Shown here: positions 7,694 to 14,622 of the stretch, in pieces | How positions within the stretch are numbered: position 1 is the first letter of the stretch | How the letters are laid out: every line of letters starts with the position of its first letter | Assembly (NCBI RefSeq): GCF_900590885.1 | Contig: NZ_UUON01000030.1 | Span: 1 to 64,000 of the forward strand | Length of the DNA stretch: 64,000 bases | Source of the DNA: Pseudomonas viridiflava | GTDB taxonomy: Bacteria; Pseudomonadota; Gammaproteobacteria; Pseudomonadales; Pseudomonadaceae | Direction of reading: 5' to 3' | Translations under genes and position numbers: made by a program | The notes under the pieces: model-generated | The model's input: only the letters and a program-made list of their open reading frames with translations | What the model was told of the DNA's origin: nothing | Database searches by the model: none

Positions 7694-8175
7694 GAGCCAC
7701 AGCGAAAAAGCCCCTCCTCTACCGCTCCGTCAACACCCGAACCCATGGCGTGCGCCACGGCAGTGGTGGCGCTTACCGCTACGAACGGAACACCAAAACC
7801 GAAAAAAACACGCTCGCCACCCGAGGCTCAATGTACAGCCATCAACGCCACGGTTTTGATTACACACCACTGTATCGCTTCCTACTGTCCAAGGTCGGTC
7901 AGCCATGGCACGCGGTTTTCAGCGAAGCCAACGCCCGCCTGGACCGGCCGAACCCGGTGTTCTGGATGGTTGCGCTTCATGAAAGCGAGAAACAGGATTA
8001 CGTGAGAACGGATGAAAACAGCTACTACAGCGGCCTATACGTCGACGACGCAGGCCTGCTGCAAAAGGTAGAACCACAACTGACACCCGAAAACATGAAA
8101 CCTTATTGCGACTGCTGCACCCACACCTTCAACGGGGTGGTCGTCACGCAAGCGGTGGGCTATACCCACCGCTGA
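7690..8175 (+). CDS. uncharacterised third gene of the bacteriocin module
   Basis: A 161-residue protein whose start overlaps the immunity stop by 4 bases, so it is probably translated with it. The N-terminal 45 residues are basic and low-complexity (RTHGVRHGSGGAYRYERN). The middle reads like a folded domain (YTPLYRFLLSKVGQPWHAVFSEA, NPVFWMVALHE). The C-terminus has a compact cysteine motif, YCDCCTHTFNG, that could bind metal. There is no signal peptide or membrane segment. I do not recognise the family. Its place suggests a part in immunity, toxin maturation or release, but nothing in the sequence proves this. Confidence 0.7.
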   Translation: MRATAKKPLLYRSVNTRTHGVRHGSGGAYRYERNTKTEKNTLATRGSMYSHQRHGFDYTPLYRFLLSKVGQPWHAVFSEANARLDRPNPVFWMVALHESEKQDYVRTDENSYYSGLYVDDAGLLQKVEPQLTPENMKPYCDCCTHTFNGVVVTQAVGYTHR

Positions 8176-8183
8176 ATAACCGC

Positions 8184-8756
8184 TCAACCCGACTTCGTCT
8201 CACCCCCCGCCCCACCAATCAGCACCCGATTCGCCGGATCGGTAATATCAAACACCTGCTGCATGCACGCCGAACGACTCGGCGAGAACTGGAACTCCAC
8301 CAGATACACCTTGGCCTTCTCCGGAGTGAAAGTGCTCACCGGCGGCACGCAGCTGTAAAAATCCCCATTGCCGATGCTGCCAGCGCTGCCGAATACGGTG
8401 AGTTTCTTGCCCGGGTCCGCCTGGGTTTCCAGCTGTGGAAAACGCCGGAAACCGGCGCTGGTGACTGTTTGGATAGTTTTGGCGATCCAGTTGAAGACTT
8501 GGCCTTCGCCGTTGTACACCACGGTGCCGAGGGTTTCCGGGCGTTGGTCGGGGTCGCCTTCGCGGCTGATGGCGAATTTGACGGGGTTGTTGCCGCCGAC
8601 GGCTTTCATGATGACTTTGGCGTGTTCGGCGTCGACGGTTACGATTTTCTGGCGAAACTGGATGCCGTCTTTAAGCAGGGTCGGCGAGGAGTCGCGTTGG
8701 TTGGATTGGCAGGCGCACAGGGCGAGGGTGAGGGAAAGCAGCGCAATTCGCTTCAC
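8184..8756 (-). CDS. uncharacterised lipoprotein
   Basis: A 190-residue protein with a lipoprotein signal (MKRIALLSLTLALCACQS), the likely lipidated Cys being C16. The mature part is soluble and contains KVIMKAVGGNNPVKFAI and ITDPANRVLIGG, which I do not recognise. It has two further cysteines that could pair in the periplasm. It is convergent with the bacteriocin module 8 bp away and divergent from the RNase gene. No function is assigned. Confidence 0.7.
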   Translation of the reverse strand: MKRIALLSLTLALCACQSNQRDSSPTLLKDGIQFRQKIVTVDAEHAKVIMKAVGGNNPVKFAISREGDPDQRPETLGTVVYNGEGQVFNWIAKTIQTVTSAGFRRFPQLETQADPGKKLTVFGSAGSIGNGDFYSCVPPVSTFTPEKAKVYLVEFQFSPSRSACMQQVFDITDPANRVLIGGAGGETKSG

Positions 8757-8953
8757 AGGAGATGTCCTTATCGGTGTGATTTAAGTGTGATGACTGGACC
8801 CGTGTTTACACGGAATGTTCCGCAGATCGCAAGGCGGATAGCAGGATGTTGAGTGCCATGACCTGTTAACTCTGACAGTAGATCTGTGCGCAATCCGCGT
8901 GGACTATGGCTGCACGCCCCAGCCTGTCGGGTGCCAAGGAAGGAGTTCAGACC

Positions 8954-9661
8954 ATGAGAGCCGCCTGTCGCCTGCTCTGCTGCATCGCCCTGATCGCGTC
9001 GGGCGCTGTGTGGGCATTGGATAACAATGAAGAAATCACCCCCAGCGACGCGGGCTACCAATACTGGGTCTACTCCGTTACGTGGCAGCCGAGTTTCTGT
9101 GTATTGAAACCCGAGACCGCCGGCTGCGAAGCGCCTCCGGAAAAATTCCTCACCCATGGGATATGGCCGTACAACCGCAGCACGCCGGAAAAAACCAATC
9201 GCCATCCAGCCTTCTGCAATACCGCGCCGGGCTGTGAACAAGGTAAAGAGTGCGAGATCAGCCCCGGCAATCTGGAGCAAATTGCCCATGAGCCGGCCAT
9301 CGCGGAGCTGGTCACGGTGAATCCTGAGGGCATGTTTAAACACGAATGGAAGAAACACGGCACATGTTCAGGCAAAGCGCAGCAGGCCTATTTCAATGAC
9401 ATCGTGAGGCTCCGACCGGTCGTCCAGTATGACCAGGCAAAGTTTGCCGCGTGGGTGGGCGCCAGCGTGATGTTTGAAGAGCTGACCACCGCGTTCCCCG
9501 CCAATGCGTCCTATCGCTGCTTTGTAAAAGACGAAAAACAGTACCTGCATGAGGTGTTCTACAGAGTCTCGCCCGACGGCACCGCTTATGACGGGGATGC
9601 AGCGTTGCAAATCGGCATCCCTTGTAAAGACGAGGAAACCTTTATCCCCGCAGGCAAGTGA
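8954..9661 (+). CDS. secreted ribonuclease T2 family protein
   Basis: A 235-residue exported endoribonuclease. A signal peptide (CRLLCCIALIASGAVWA) precedes the two conserved active-site segments: CAS1, FLTHGIWP, and CAS2, HEWKKHGTC, which carry the catalytic histidines and glutamate. Several cysteine pairs suit a periplasmic or extracellular enzyme. RNase T2 cleaves single-stranded RNA to 3'-phosphates through a 2',3'-cyclic intermediate. The ATG at 8954 follows AGGAAGGAG; an upstream in-frame ATG at 8906 has no site and no signal peptide. It probably scavenges RNA, and is monocistronic. Confidence 0.9.
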   Translation: MRAACRLLCCIALIASGAVWALDNNEEITPSDAGYQYWVYSVTWQPSFCVLKPETAGCEAPPEKFLTHGIWPYNRSTPEKTNRHPAFCNTAPGCEQGKECEISPGNLEQIAHEPAIAELVTVNPEGMFKHEWKKHGTCSGKAQQAYFNDIVRLRPVVQYDQAKFAAWVGASVMFEELTTAFPANASYRCFVKDEKQYLHEVFYRVSPDGTAYDGDAALQIGIPCKDEETFIPAGK

Positions 9662-9679
9662 AGCGGCGTCCTTTGCGGT

Positions 9680-11041
9680 TTATCCACGCGCACCTTGGTT
9701 AAACACCAACCGCGCGCACAACCCGCCCTGCGCCAGGTTACGCAACGCCAACCGACAGCCGATCTTGCCGACGATCATCTGCACAATCGCCAACCCCAAA
9801 CCGGCGCCATTGGCGTTGTCGCGGCTGTAGAAGCGTTCGAACAAGCGCCCCATATGCGCCTCATCAATCCCCGGGCCCTGGTCTTGCACGCTCAGGCAAT
9901 GGGCGCCGATTACCACGGTGACTTCACTGCCCGGCGGAGAAAAATTGAGGGCGTTGGTCACCAGGTTCTGCAAGGCGATGGCCAGCGCCACCGGTTCGGT
10001 TTCTACCCAGCATTCCTCTTCCCCTTCCAGCACCAGTTCCACGCCTTTTTCCATGGCCAGCGGCGTGAGTTCGGCGAGTTCTTCGCGCACCAGTTCGGTG
10101 AGTTGCACGCGGCTGCGTTTGGGGTTGTTGAGCTGCGGCTCGATACGCGCCATGGTCAGCAATTGGCTGCCGATGCGGGTGGCGCGGTCGACGCCACTGA
10201 CCAGGAATTCCAAAGCCTCACGGCGTTGCTCGGGGGTCACGGCGCTCTGCGCGTTTTGCGCGTGAATGCGCAGGATCGCCAACGGCGTGCGCAGTTCGTG
10301 GGCGGCGTCGGCGATAAAGCGACGCTCGCGTTCAAGCAGGTCATCGACTTGCACCAGCAGCCGGTTGAGCGCGGTTTGCATGGGTTCGAGGTCGCTGGGC
10401 AGGGGCTTGAGATGCAGTGGCTGCAAGGTTTCGGCGCTGCGCCCGCGAATGGATTGGGCCATGGCGCGCAGGGGCTTGAGGCCCCAGCCGATCAACAGCC
10501 AGATCAGCACAGTGAGCAGTGGCACGCCGACGAGGGTGGGCCAGAGGGTGTGGCGCACGATGCGCTGGATCACGTCCTGGCGAATGTCGTCGCGCTCGCC
10601 TACCCAAATCAGCAAGCCCTGCTGAGCGTCCGCCAGCAGGAAGGCGCACCAGTCGTTGCCGTTGTCCATCAGGTCATGGGAGCCGAGGGTGGCCGGCGGT
10701 GCGGCCAACACGGGGGCTTCGGCCGAGCGCATGAGCAACTCCCCATCGCTGCGCCACACCTGGAAGGTCAGGCGGGTTTCGTAGGGGTGAGCGACGCCCT
10801 CCTCGCCCACGCGGCTCATGGCCTGGTCGAAGGCCTGATACAAGCGGCTCCAATCCGCGTCGCCGGGGTCGCGTTGGCGCAGTACACCTTGCAGCAGGCG
10901 CGCGCTCTGGGCCAGTTGGGCGTCGTAGACTTCTTCGATTTCGTGGTGGCTGTCGCGCAGCACCAGCCAGCAGATCAGCGCGTCGCCCAGCAGCACCAAC
11001 ACCAGCACGGGGATGAGGATGCGCGTGCGAACCGAAGTCAT
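9680..11041 (-). CDS. sensor histidine kinase, QseC/PmrB/TctE-like
   Basis: A 453-residue inner-membrane kinase. It has a first membrane segment at about residues 8-28, a periplasmic sensor of about 130 residues, a second segment near 165-185 and a HAMP linker. The dimerisation/phosphoacceptor motif is DAAHELRTPLAILR, followed by the ATPase with an N-box (LQNLVTNALNFS) and a G-box (DQGPGID, GLGLAIVQ). The start overlaps the regulator stop by 4 bp. The sensor resembles the QseC N-terminal type. The signal (iron, catecholamine or other) is not readable; an RExxE iron motif like that of BqsS was not found. Confidence 0.9.
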   Translation of the reverse strand: MTSVRTRILIPVLVLVLLGDALICWLVLRDSHHEIEEVYDAQLAQSARLLQGVLRQRDPGDADWSRLYQAFDQAMSRVGEEGVAHPYETRLTFQVWRSDGELLMRSAEAPVLAAPPATLGSHDLMDNGNDWCAFLLADAQQGLLIWVGERDDIRQDVIQRIVRHTLWPTLVGVPLLTVLIWLLIGWGLKPLRAMAQSIRGRSAETLQPLHLKPLPSDLEPMQTALNRLLVQVDDLLERERRFIADAAHELRTPLAILRIHAQNAQSAVTPEQRREALEFLVSGVDRATRIGSQLLTMARIEPQLNNPKRSRVQLTELVREELAELTPLAMEKGVELVLEGEEECWVETEPVALAIALQNLVTNALNFSPPGSEVTVVIGAHCLSVQDQGPGIDEAHMGRLFERFYSRDNANGAGLGLAIVQMIVGKIGCRLALRNLAQGGLCARLVFNQGARG

Positions 11042-11700
11042 GGCTTAACCGCCAGCACGTAGCCCACGCCGCGCACGGTGCGGATCAGTTCGGTGCAGAG
11101 TTTTTTGCGCAGGTTGTGGATAAGTACTTCAAGGGTGTTGCTCTCGACCCGGTCCTGCCAACCGTACAGCGTGCGGGCCAGGCGTTCACGGGTGACGACT
11201 TTGCCGGGGCGCACCATCAGTTGGTGCAGCAGTTGGTATTCCATGGGGGTGACGATGACTTCGGTGTCCTGGTAGCGCACCTGTTGGGTGGCCGGGTCGA
11301 GGCTGACGCCGGCGTGTTCCAGCAGCGGTTGCGCACGGCCCTGGCTGCGGCGCAACAGGGCGCGCACGCGGGCCTTGAGTTCTTCGACATCGAAAGGTTT
11401 GACCAGGTAATCGTCGGCGCCAGCGTCCAGCCCGGCGATGCGATCAACCGTGCCGTCGCGGGCGGTGAGGATCAGCACCGGCAGGTCGTGCTGCTCGGCG
11501 CGCAGTTGCTGCAACAGATCCAGACCGTCGAGGCGCGGCAGGCCAAGGTCGAGCAGCAACAGATCGAAGCTTTCCGTGCGCAGCGCATGCAGTGCCGCAA
11601 CGCCATCCTGCAGCCAGTCGAGGGTGTAGCCCTCGGCGCCGAGGGCCACGCGTATTCCCTGGCCTAGGGCTCGGTCATCTTCGACAAGGAGTAGGCGCAT
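11038..11700 (-). CDS. OmpR/PhoB-family response regulator, QseB/PmrA-like
   Basis: A 220-residue regulator: receiver (MRLLLVEDDRALGQG, phosphoacceptor in LLLLDLGLPRLDG, conserved K in DYLVKPFD) and winged-helix domain (TPMEYQLLHQLMVRPGKVV, SNTLEVLIHNLRKKL, IRTVRGVGYVL). The start at 11700 is the one that begins the receiver; the longer frame adds 28 unrelated residues. It is coupled to the kinase by a 4-bp overlap. A direct repeat CTAAG-N6-CTAAG at 11785-11800 in the divergent intergenic region resembles PmrA/QseB/BqsR sites and is the likely target. Confidence 0.92.
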   Translation of the reverse strand: MRLLLVEDDRALGQGIRVALGAEGYTLDWLQDGVAALHALRTESFDLLLLDLGLPRLDGLDLLQQLRAEQHDLPVLILTARDGTVDRIAGLDAGADDYLVKPFDVEELKARVRALLRRSQGRAQPLLEHAGVSLDPATQQVRYQDTEVIVTPMEYQLLHQLMVRPGKVVTRERLARTLYGWQDRVESNTLEVLIHNLRKKLCTELIRTVRGVGYVLAVKP

Positions 11701-11784
11701 AGCAGAATCTCTGTAGGAATCGGCGGCATCATGCCGGGTTCTGACCGAGGGTATTTCGCCAAAGATGTTACGGCTCGTTGCCAA

Positions 11785-11800
11785 CTAAGGTTGCGCTAAG
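11785..11800 (+). promoter_or_regulatory. direct-repeat operator for the PmrA/QseB-like regulator
   Basis: CTAAG-N6-CTAAG (11-bp spacing; the wider unit is CTAAGGTT twice) lies between the divergent regulator and PepSY genes. PmrA, QseB and BqsR bind (C/T)TTAAG-N5/6-type direct repeats, so this is a close variant. It sits about 48 bp before the PepSY start, oriented towards it. Confidence 0.6.
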
Positions 11801-11847
11801 GTTGGTTTTGCACTGTGAAAACTCCCACACCTGCTGAGAGCTTTTCC

Positions 11848-12114
11848 ATGCGCAAACTTCTCCTGCTGTCCCTGATTCTCGCCAGCCCCCTGGCCCTCGC
11901 CGGCCCGCAGTGCACCACCGCCGAGCGCTCGCAATGGCAAGACGAAAAAGCCTTCCAGGACAAGCTCAAGGCCGAGGGTTACACCATCAGCAAGTTCAAG
12001 GTCACCGACGGCAACTGCTACGAGATCTACGGCTTCGACAAAGACAAACGCAAGGTCGAGATCTACCACGACCCGGTCACCGGCAAGGCCGTGAAGACTG
12101 AGATCAAAGGCTGA
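11848..12114 (+). CDS. periplasmic PepSY-domain protein
   Basis: An 88-residue exported protein: signal peptide to about residue 18 (LLLLSLILASPLALA), then one PepSY-like domain (KLKAEGYTISKFKVTDGNCYE, KVEIYHDPVTGKAVKTEIKG). The ATG at 11848 fits the signal peptide start. Such small PepSY proteins are common next to QseBC/PmrAB-type systems and may modulate the sensor or a membrane redox partner. Its stop overlaps the cytochrome gene start (TGATG), so the two are translationally coupled. Confidence 0.88.
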   Translation: MRKLLLLSLILASPLALAGPQCTTAERSQWQDEKAFQDKLKAEGYTISKFKVTDGNCYEIYGFDKDKRKVEIYHDPVTGKAVKTEIKG

Positions 12115-12659
12115 TGCCAGGGCAAACCCTGCGCCTGTGGGACCCGTTGGTGAGGCTGTTTCACGTGTCCATCGCCGGGGTCTTTGTCGCCAATTACTTC
12201 TTTAATGAAGCGGGTGACGACTGGCATGTCTGGCTGGGCTATTACGCCATGGCCTGGCTGCTGGTCAGGACAGTGTGGGGGTTTGTCGGGCCGCGCAGTG
12301 CGCGCTGGGCGGACTTTTGGCCTACGCCAAAAAAGCTCAGTGCCCACGCACGGTCGCTGCTCAACGGTAAGCCGCAACATCGCCTGGGCCATTCGCCGAT
12401 TGGAGCGCTGGTGATGCTGTTGATGTTGCTGGCGTTGCTGACCCTCGGTCTCAGCGGCTTCCTGATGCAGGAAGTCGATGCTCTGTGGGGCGCCGATTGG
12501 CCGTTGCAACTCCACGAAACCGCCGCCGATATGCTGCTGGCCCTGGTCTGCGTGCATGTGCTGGCCGCCGTGTTTGAAAGTATCCAGGTGCGGGACAACC
12601 TGCCGTTATCCATGCTGACCGGTCGCAGGAAGCGTCTGCCGGATGAGCTTGAGCAGTAA
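12114..12659 (+). CDS. cytochrome b561 family membrane protein
   Basis: A 181-residue inner-membrane di-heme b-type cytochrome candidate with four membrane segments. Histidines suited to heme ligation occur in segment 1 (LVRLFHVSIAGV), segment 2 (WHVWLGYYAM), segment 3 (RLGHSPIGALVMLL) and segment 4 (ALVCVHVLAAV). It probably passes electrons to a periplasmic acceptor. It is coupled to the PepSY gene (TGATG), and the sialidase-like gene begins 5 bp later, so all are probably under the divergent two-component system. Confidence 0.85.
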   Translation: MPGQTLRLWDPLVRLFHVSIAGVFVANYFFNEAGDDWHVWLGYYAMAWLLVRTVWGFVGPRSARWADFWPTPKKLSAHARSLLNGKPQHRLGHSPIGALVMLLMLLALLTLGLSGFLMQEVDALWGADWPLQLHETAADMLLALVCVHVLAAVFESIQVRDNLPLSMLTGRRKRLPDELEQ

Positions 12660-12664
12660 TCCCT

Positions 12665-13933
12665 ATGCGCTCTGCCCTATTGATTTTCAGCCTGGTGGCG
12701 GTGTTTTTCGCCGCCTGGCAAAGCCACCCGCCCCACGTGCTGGCGCCGTTTGCCCAGGCAAGCCCAAACAACGCCAAAGTGCCGGCGCCGGCGCAGTACA
12801 CCAGCCGGTTCGTGTCTACGCAGCTGACGGACTTTGTGCATTCCTCATCCGTCACCGCGCTGCCCGGCGGCGACCTGATGGCCGTGTGGTTCGCCGGGTC
12901 TCGCGAAGGCGCGGCCGACGTGCAGGTGCGCACCGCACGCTTTGACGCGAACAGCGGCGAATGGGGCGCCGAGCAGGTGCTGGCCACGCGGGAAAGCACC
13001 CGCGACGGCACCGGGCGTTACATCCGCAAGCTGGGCAACCCGGTGATTGCCCTGGCGCCGGATCAGCGCCTGTGGATGTTTTACGTGTCGGTGTCGGTCG
13101 GCGGCTGGGCCACCAGTGCGATCAATGTGATGGTGTCTGAAGACCTCGGCGCCAACTGGTCGGCGCCGCGGCAACTGGTGACGTCGCCGTTCTTCAACAT
13201 CAGCACCCTGGTGCGCGCAGCACCGGTGTTCCACGCCGACGGCTCCATCGGCCTGCCGGTGTACCACGAGTTCATGGGCAAGTTTGCCGAATACCTGTAC
13301 CTGAACGCCGACGGCGCGGTGATAGACAAATTCCGCATCAGCCGCGGCAAGAATTCCCTGCAACCGACCATCGTACCGCTGGATGGCCAGCGCGCCGTGG
13401 CGATGCTGCGCTACGCCGGCAACACCCATAACCGCGTGCTGGCCAGCCGCACCGAAGACGCGGGGCAGACGTGGAGCGAGCCGTACCCGCTGGAGCCGGC
13501 CAACCCCAATTCGTCGCTGGCGGCGGTGAGCACCCAGGGCGATGGCCTGCTGGTAGCCCTCAACGACCTGCAGGACGGCCGCTTCAAGCTCAGCCTCTAC
13601 GGCACCGACGCCCAGCTCAGCCAGTGGCGTACCGTGGTGCAGTTGGACGAGTCACCCGACCCGCTCGGCCAGCCGTTCTCCCCCGAGGCTTATAAAGAAA
13701 TCATCGGCGAAGGTTTCCGCGCCTCCAGCGGCGCACGTCGCTTGCCTTTGGAAGAACGTTTTCTCAGCAACCTCGACTACCGCGTCTGCAAGCCCGAGGG
13801 CTGTGATTTCGAATACGAGTACCCGTACTTCAGCCGCAGCCCGGACGGCATGTACCACTTGGTCTACTCGTGGAATAACACCTTTATCAAACATGTCAGC
13901 TTCAACGAAGCCTGGCTGGCGGAGCGTCTGTGA
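12665..13933 (+). CDS. exported sialidase-like (BNR/Asp-box) protein
   Basis: A 422-residue protein with an N-terminal hydrophobic segment (ALLIFSLVAVFFAAW), either signal peptide or anchor, then a six-bladed beta-propeller of the BNR_2 sialidase class. Two Asp-boxes are clear: SEDLGANW and TEDAGQTW. True sialidase activity is unproven: the N-terminal arginine motif FRIP is absent, although arginines occur nearby (FAGSREGAADVQVR). It is followed, with 1-bp overlap, by a membrane-protein gene and then an LTA-synthase-like gene. A role in surface glycan handling is inferred from this neighbourhood. Confidence 0.78.
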   Translation: MRSALLIFSLVAVFFAAWQSHPPHVLAPFAQASPNNAKVPAPAQYTSRFVSTQLTDFVHSSSVTALPGGDLMAVWFAGSREGAADVQVRTARFDANSGEWGAEQVLATRESTRDGTGRYIRKLGNPVIALAPDQRLWMFYVSVSVGGWATSAINVMVSEDLGANWSAPRQLVTSPFFNISTLVRAAPVFHADGSIGLPVYHEFMGKFAEYLYLNADGAVIDKFRISRGKNSLQPTIVPLDGQRAVAMLRYAGNTHNRVLASRTEDAGQTWSEPYPLEPANPNSSLAAVSTQGDGLLVALNDLQDGRFKLSLYGTDAQLSQWRTVVQLDESPDPLGQPFSPEAYKEIIGEGFRASSGARRLPLEERFLSNLDYRVCKPEGCDFEYEYPYFSRSPDGMYHLVYSWNNTFIKHVSFNEAWLAERL

Positions 13934-14541
13934 TGGCTTCTCTATGGCAGGCGCATTTGAGTTTTGTGTTGCTGGGGTTTGTGGCACTCAGCGCGTTGCG
14001 CGTTACCGCGCCCTGGCGGCCGTGGTTGCTGCCGGTGCTGGTGGCGGTGAGTTTTATCCCGGTCAATGAGCTGCCGTTGGCGGCGTACGTACGCAGTTTT
14101 ACCGATGACCTGGCCATCAGCACCTTGGTGTTATTGGCGTGGGTGGGGCTGAGTCGCCTGGGGGTGGTGCAATCGCTCGGTAGGCAACATCAGGTGCAGC
14201 TGTTGCTGCTGTTTGGCCTGCTGAGCCTGATGCTGTACCCGGCCACGATGGGCCTGACGTATTTCGACCCCTACCGCTGGGGCTTCAACCCACGGCCGAT
14301 GATTGTGCTGGTGGGTGCGGCGGCGCTGGTGCTGTTGTGGCTGCGTAATGCGCTGGCGGTGTGGATGCTGGCGATTGGCACCTTGGCGTTCGCGTTGCGG
14401 CTAAAGGCGTCGGAGAACTATTGGGATTATCTGGTGGACCCGCTGCTGGCGGGTTACTGCCTGGTCGCAGGATTAATGCAATTCAAAATGTGGGAGGGAG
14501 CTTGCTCCCGATGGCGGCGTGTCAGGCACCGGATGCGGTGA
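13933..14541 (+). CDS. uncharacterised multi-pass membrane protein
   Basis: A 202-residue hydrophobic protein with about six membrane segments (LSFVLLGFVALSAL, LLLLFGLLSLMLYPA, MIVLVGAAALVLLWL). The ATG at 13933 overlaps the previous stop (TGATG); a GTG one codon earlier is also possible. The last 17 codons (from MWEGACSR on) are encoded by a REP palindrome, so the original stop was probably lost or shifted when the REP arrived. The family is not recognised. It lies between the sialidase-like gene and the LTA-synthase-like gene, all in one direction, so a shared envelope role is inferred. Confidence 0.7.
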   Translation: MASLWQAHLSFVLLGFVALSALRVTAPWRPWLLPVLVAVSFIPVNELPLAAYVRSFTDDLAISTLVLLAWVGLSRLGVVQSLGRQHQVQLLLLFGLLSLMLYPATMGLTYFDPYRWGFNPRPMIVLVGAAALVLLWLRNALAVWMLAIGTLAFALRLKASENYWDYLVDPLLAGYCLVAGLMQFKMWEGACSRWRRVRHRMR

Positions 14542-14596
14542 CTGACACACAGCTATCGGGGGCAAGTCGAATCGTCGCACCGCCCCTCACACATTG
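14486..14596. repeat. degenerate REP doublet
   Basis: The left REP (AATGTGGGAGGGAGCTTGCT, 14487-14506, continuing through CCCGATGGCGGC) supplies the 3' end of the membrane-protein gene. A decayed inverted partner (CTATCGGGGGCAAGT, then CCCTCACACATTGG) ends at about 14596. Between them, GTGTCAG and CTGACAC form an inner inverted repeat, as in the intact doublets elsewhere. Confidence 0.75.
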
Positions 14597-14622
14597 GATA
14601 TAAGGTGTGCTTAAGGATGGGG

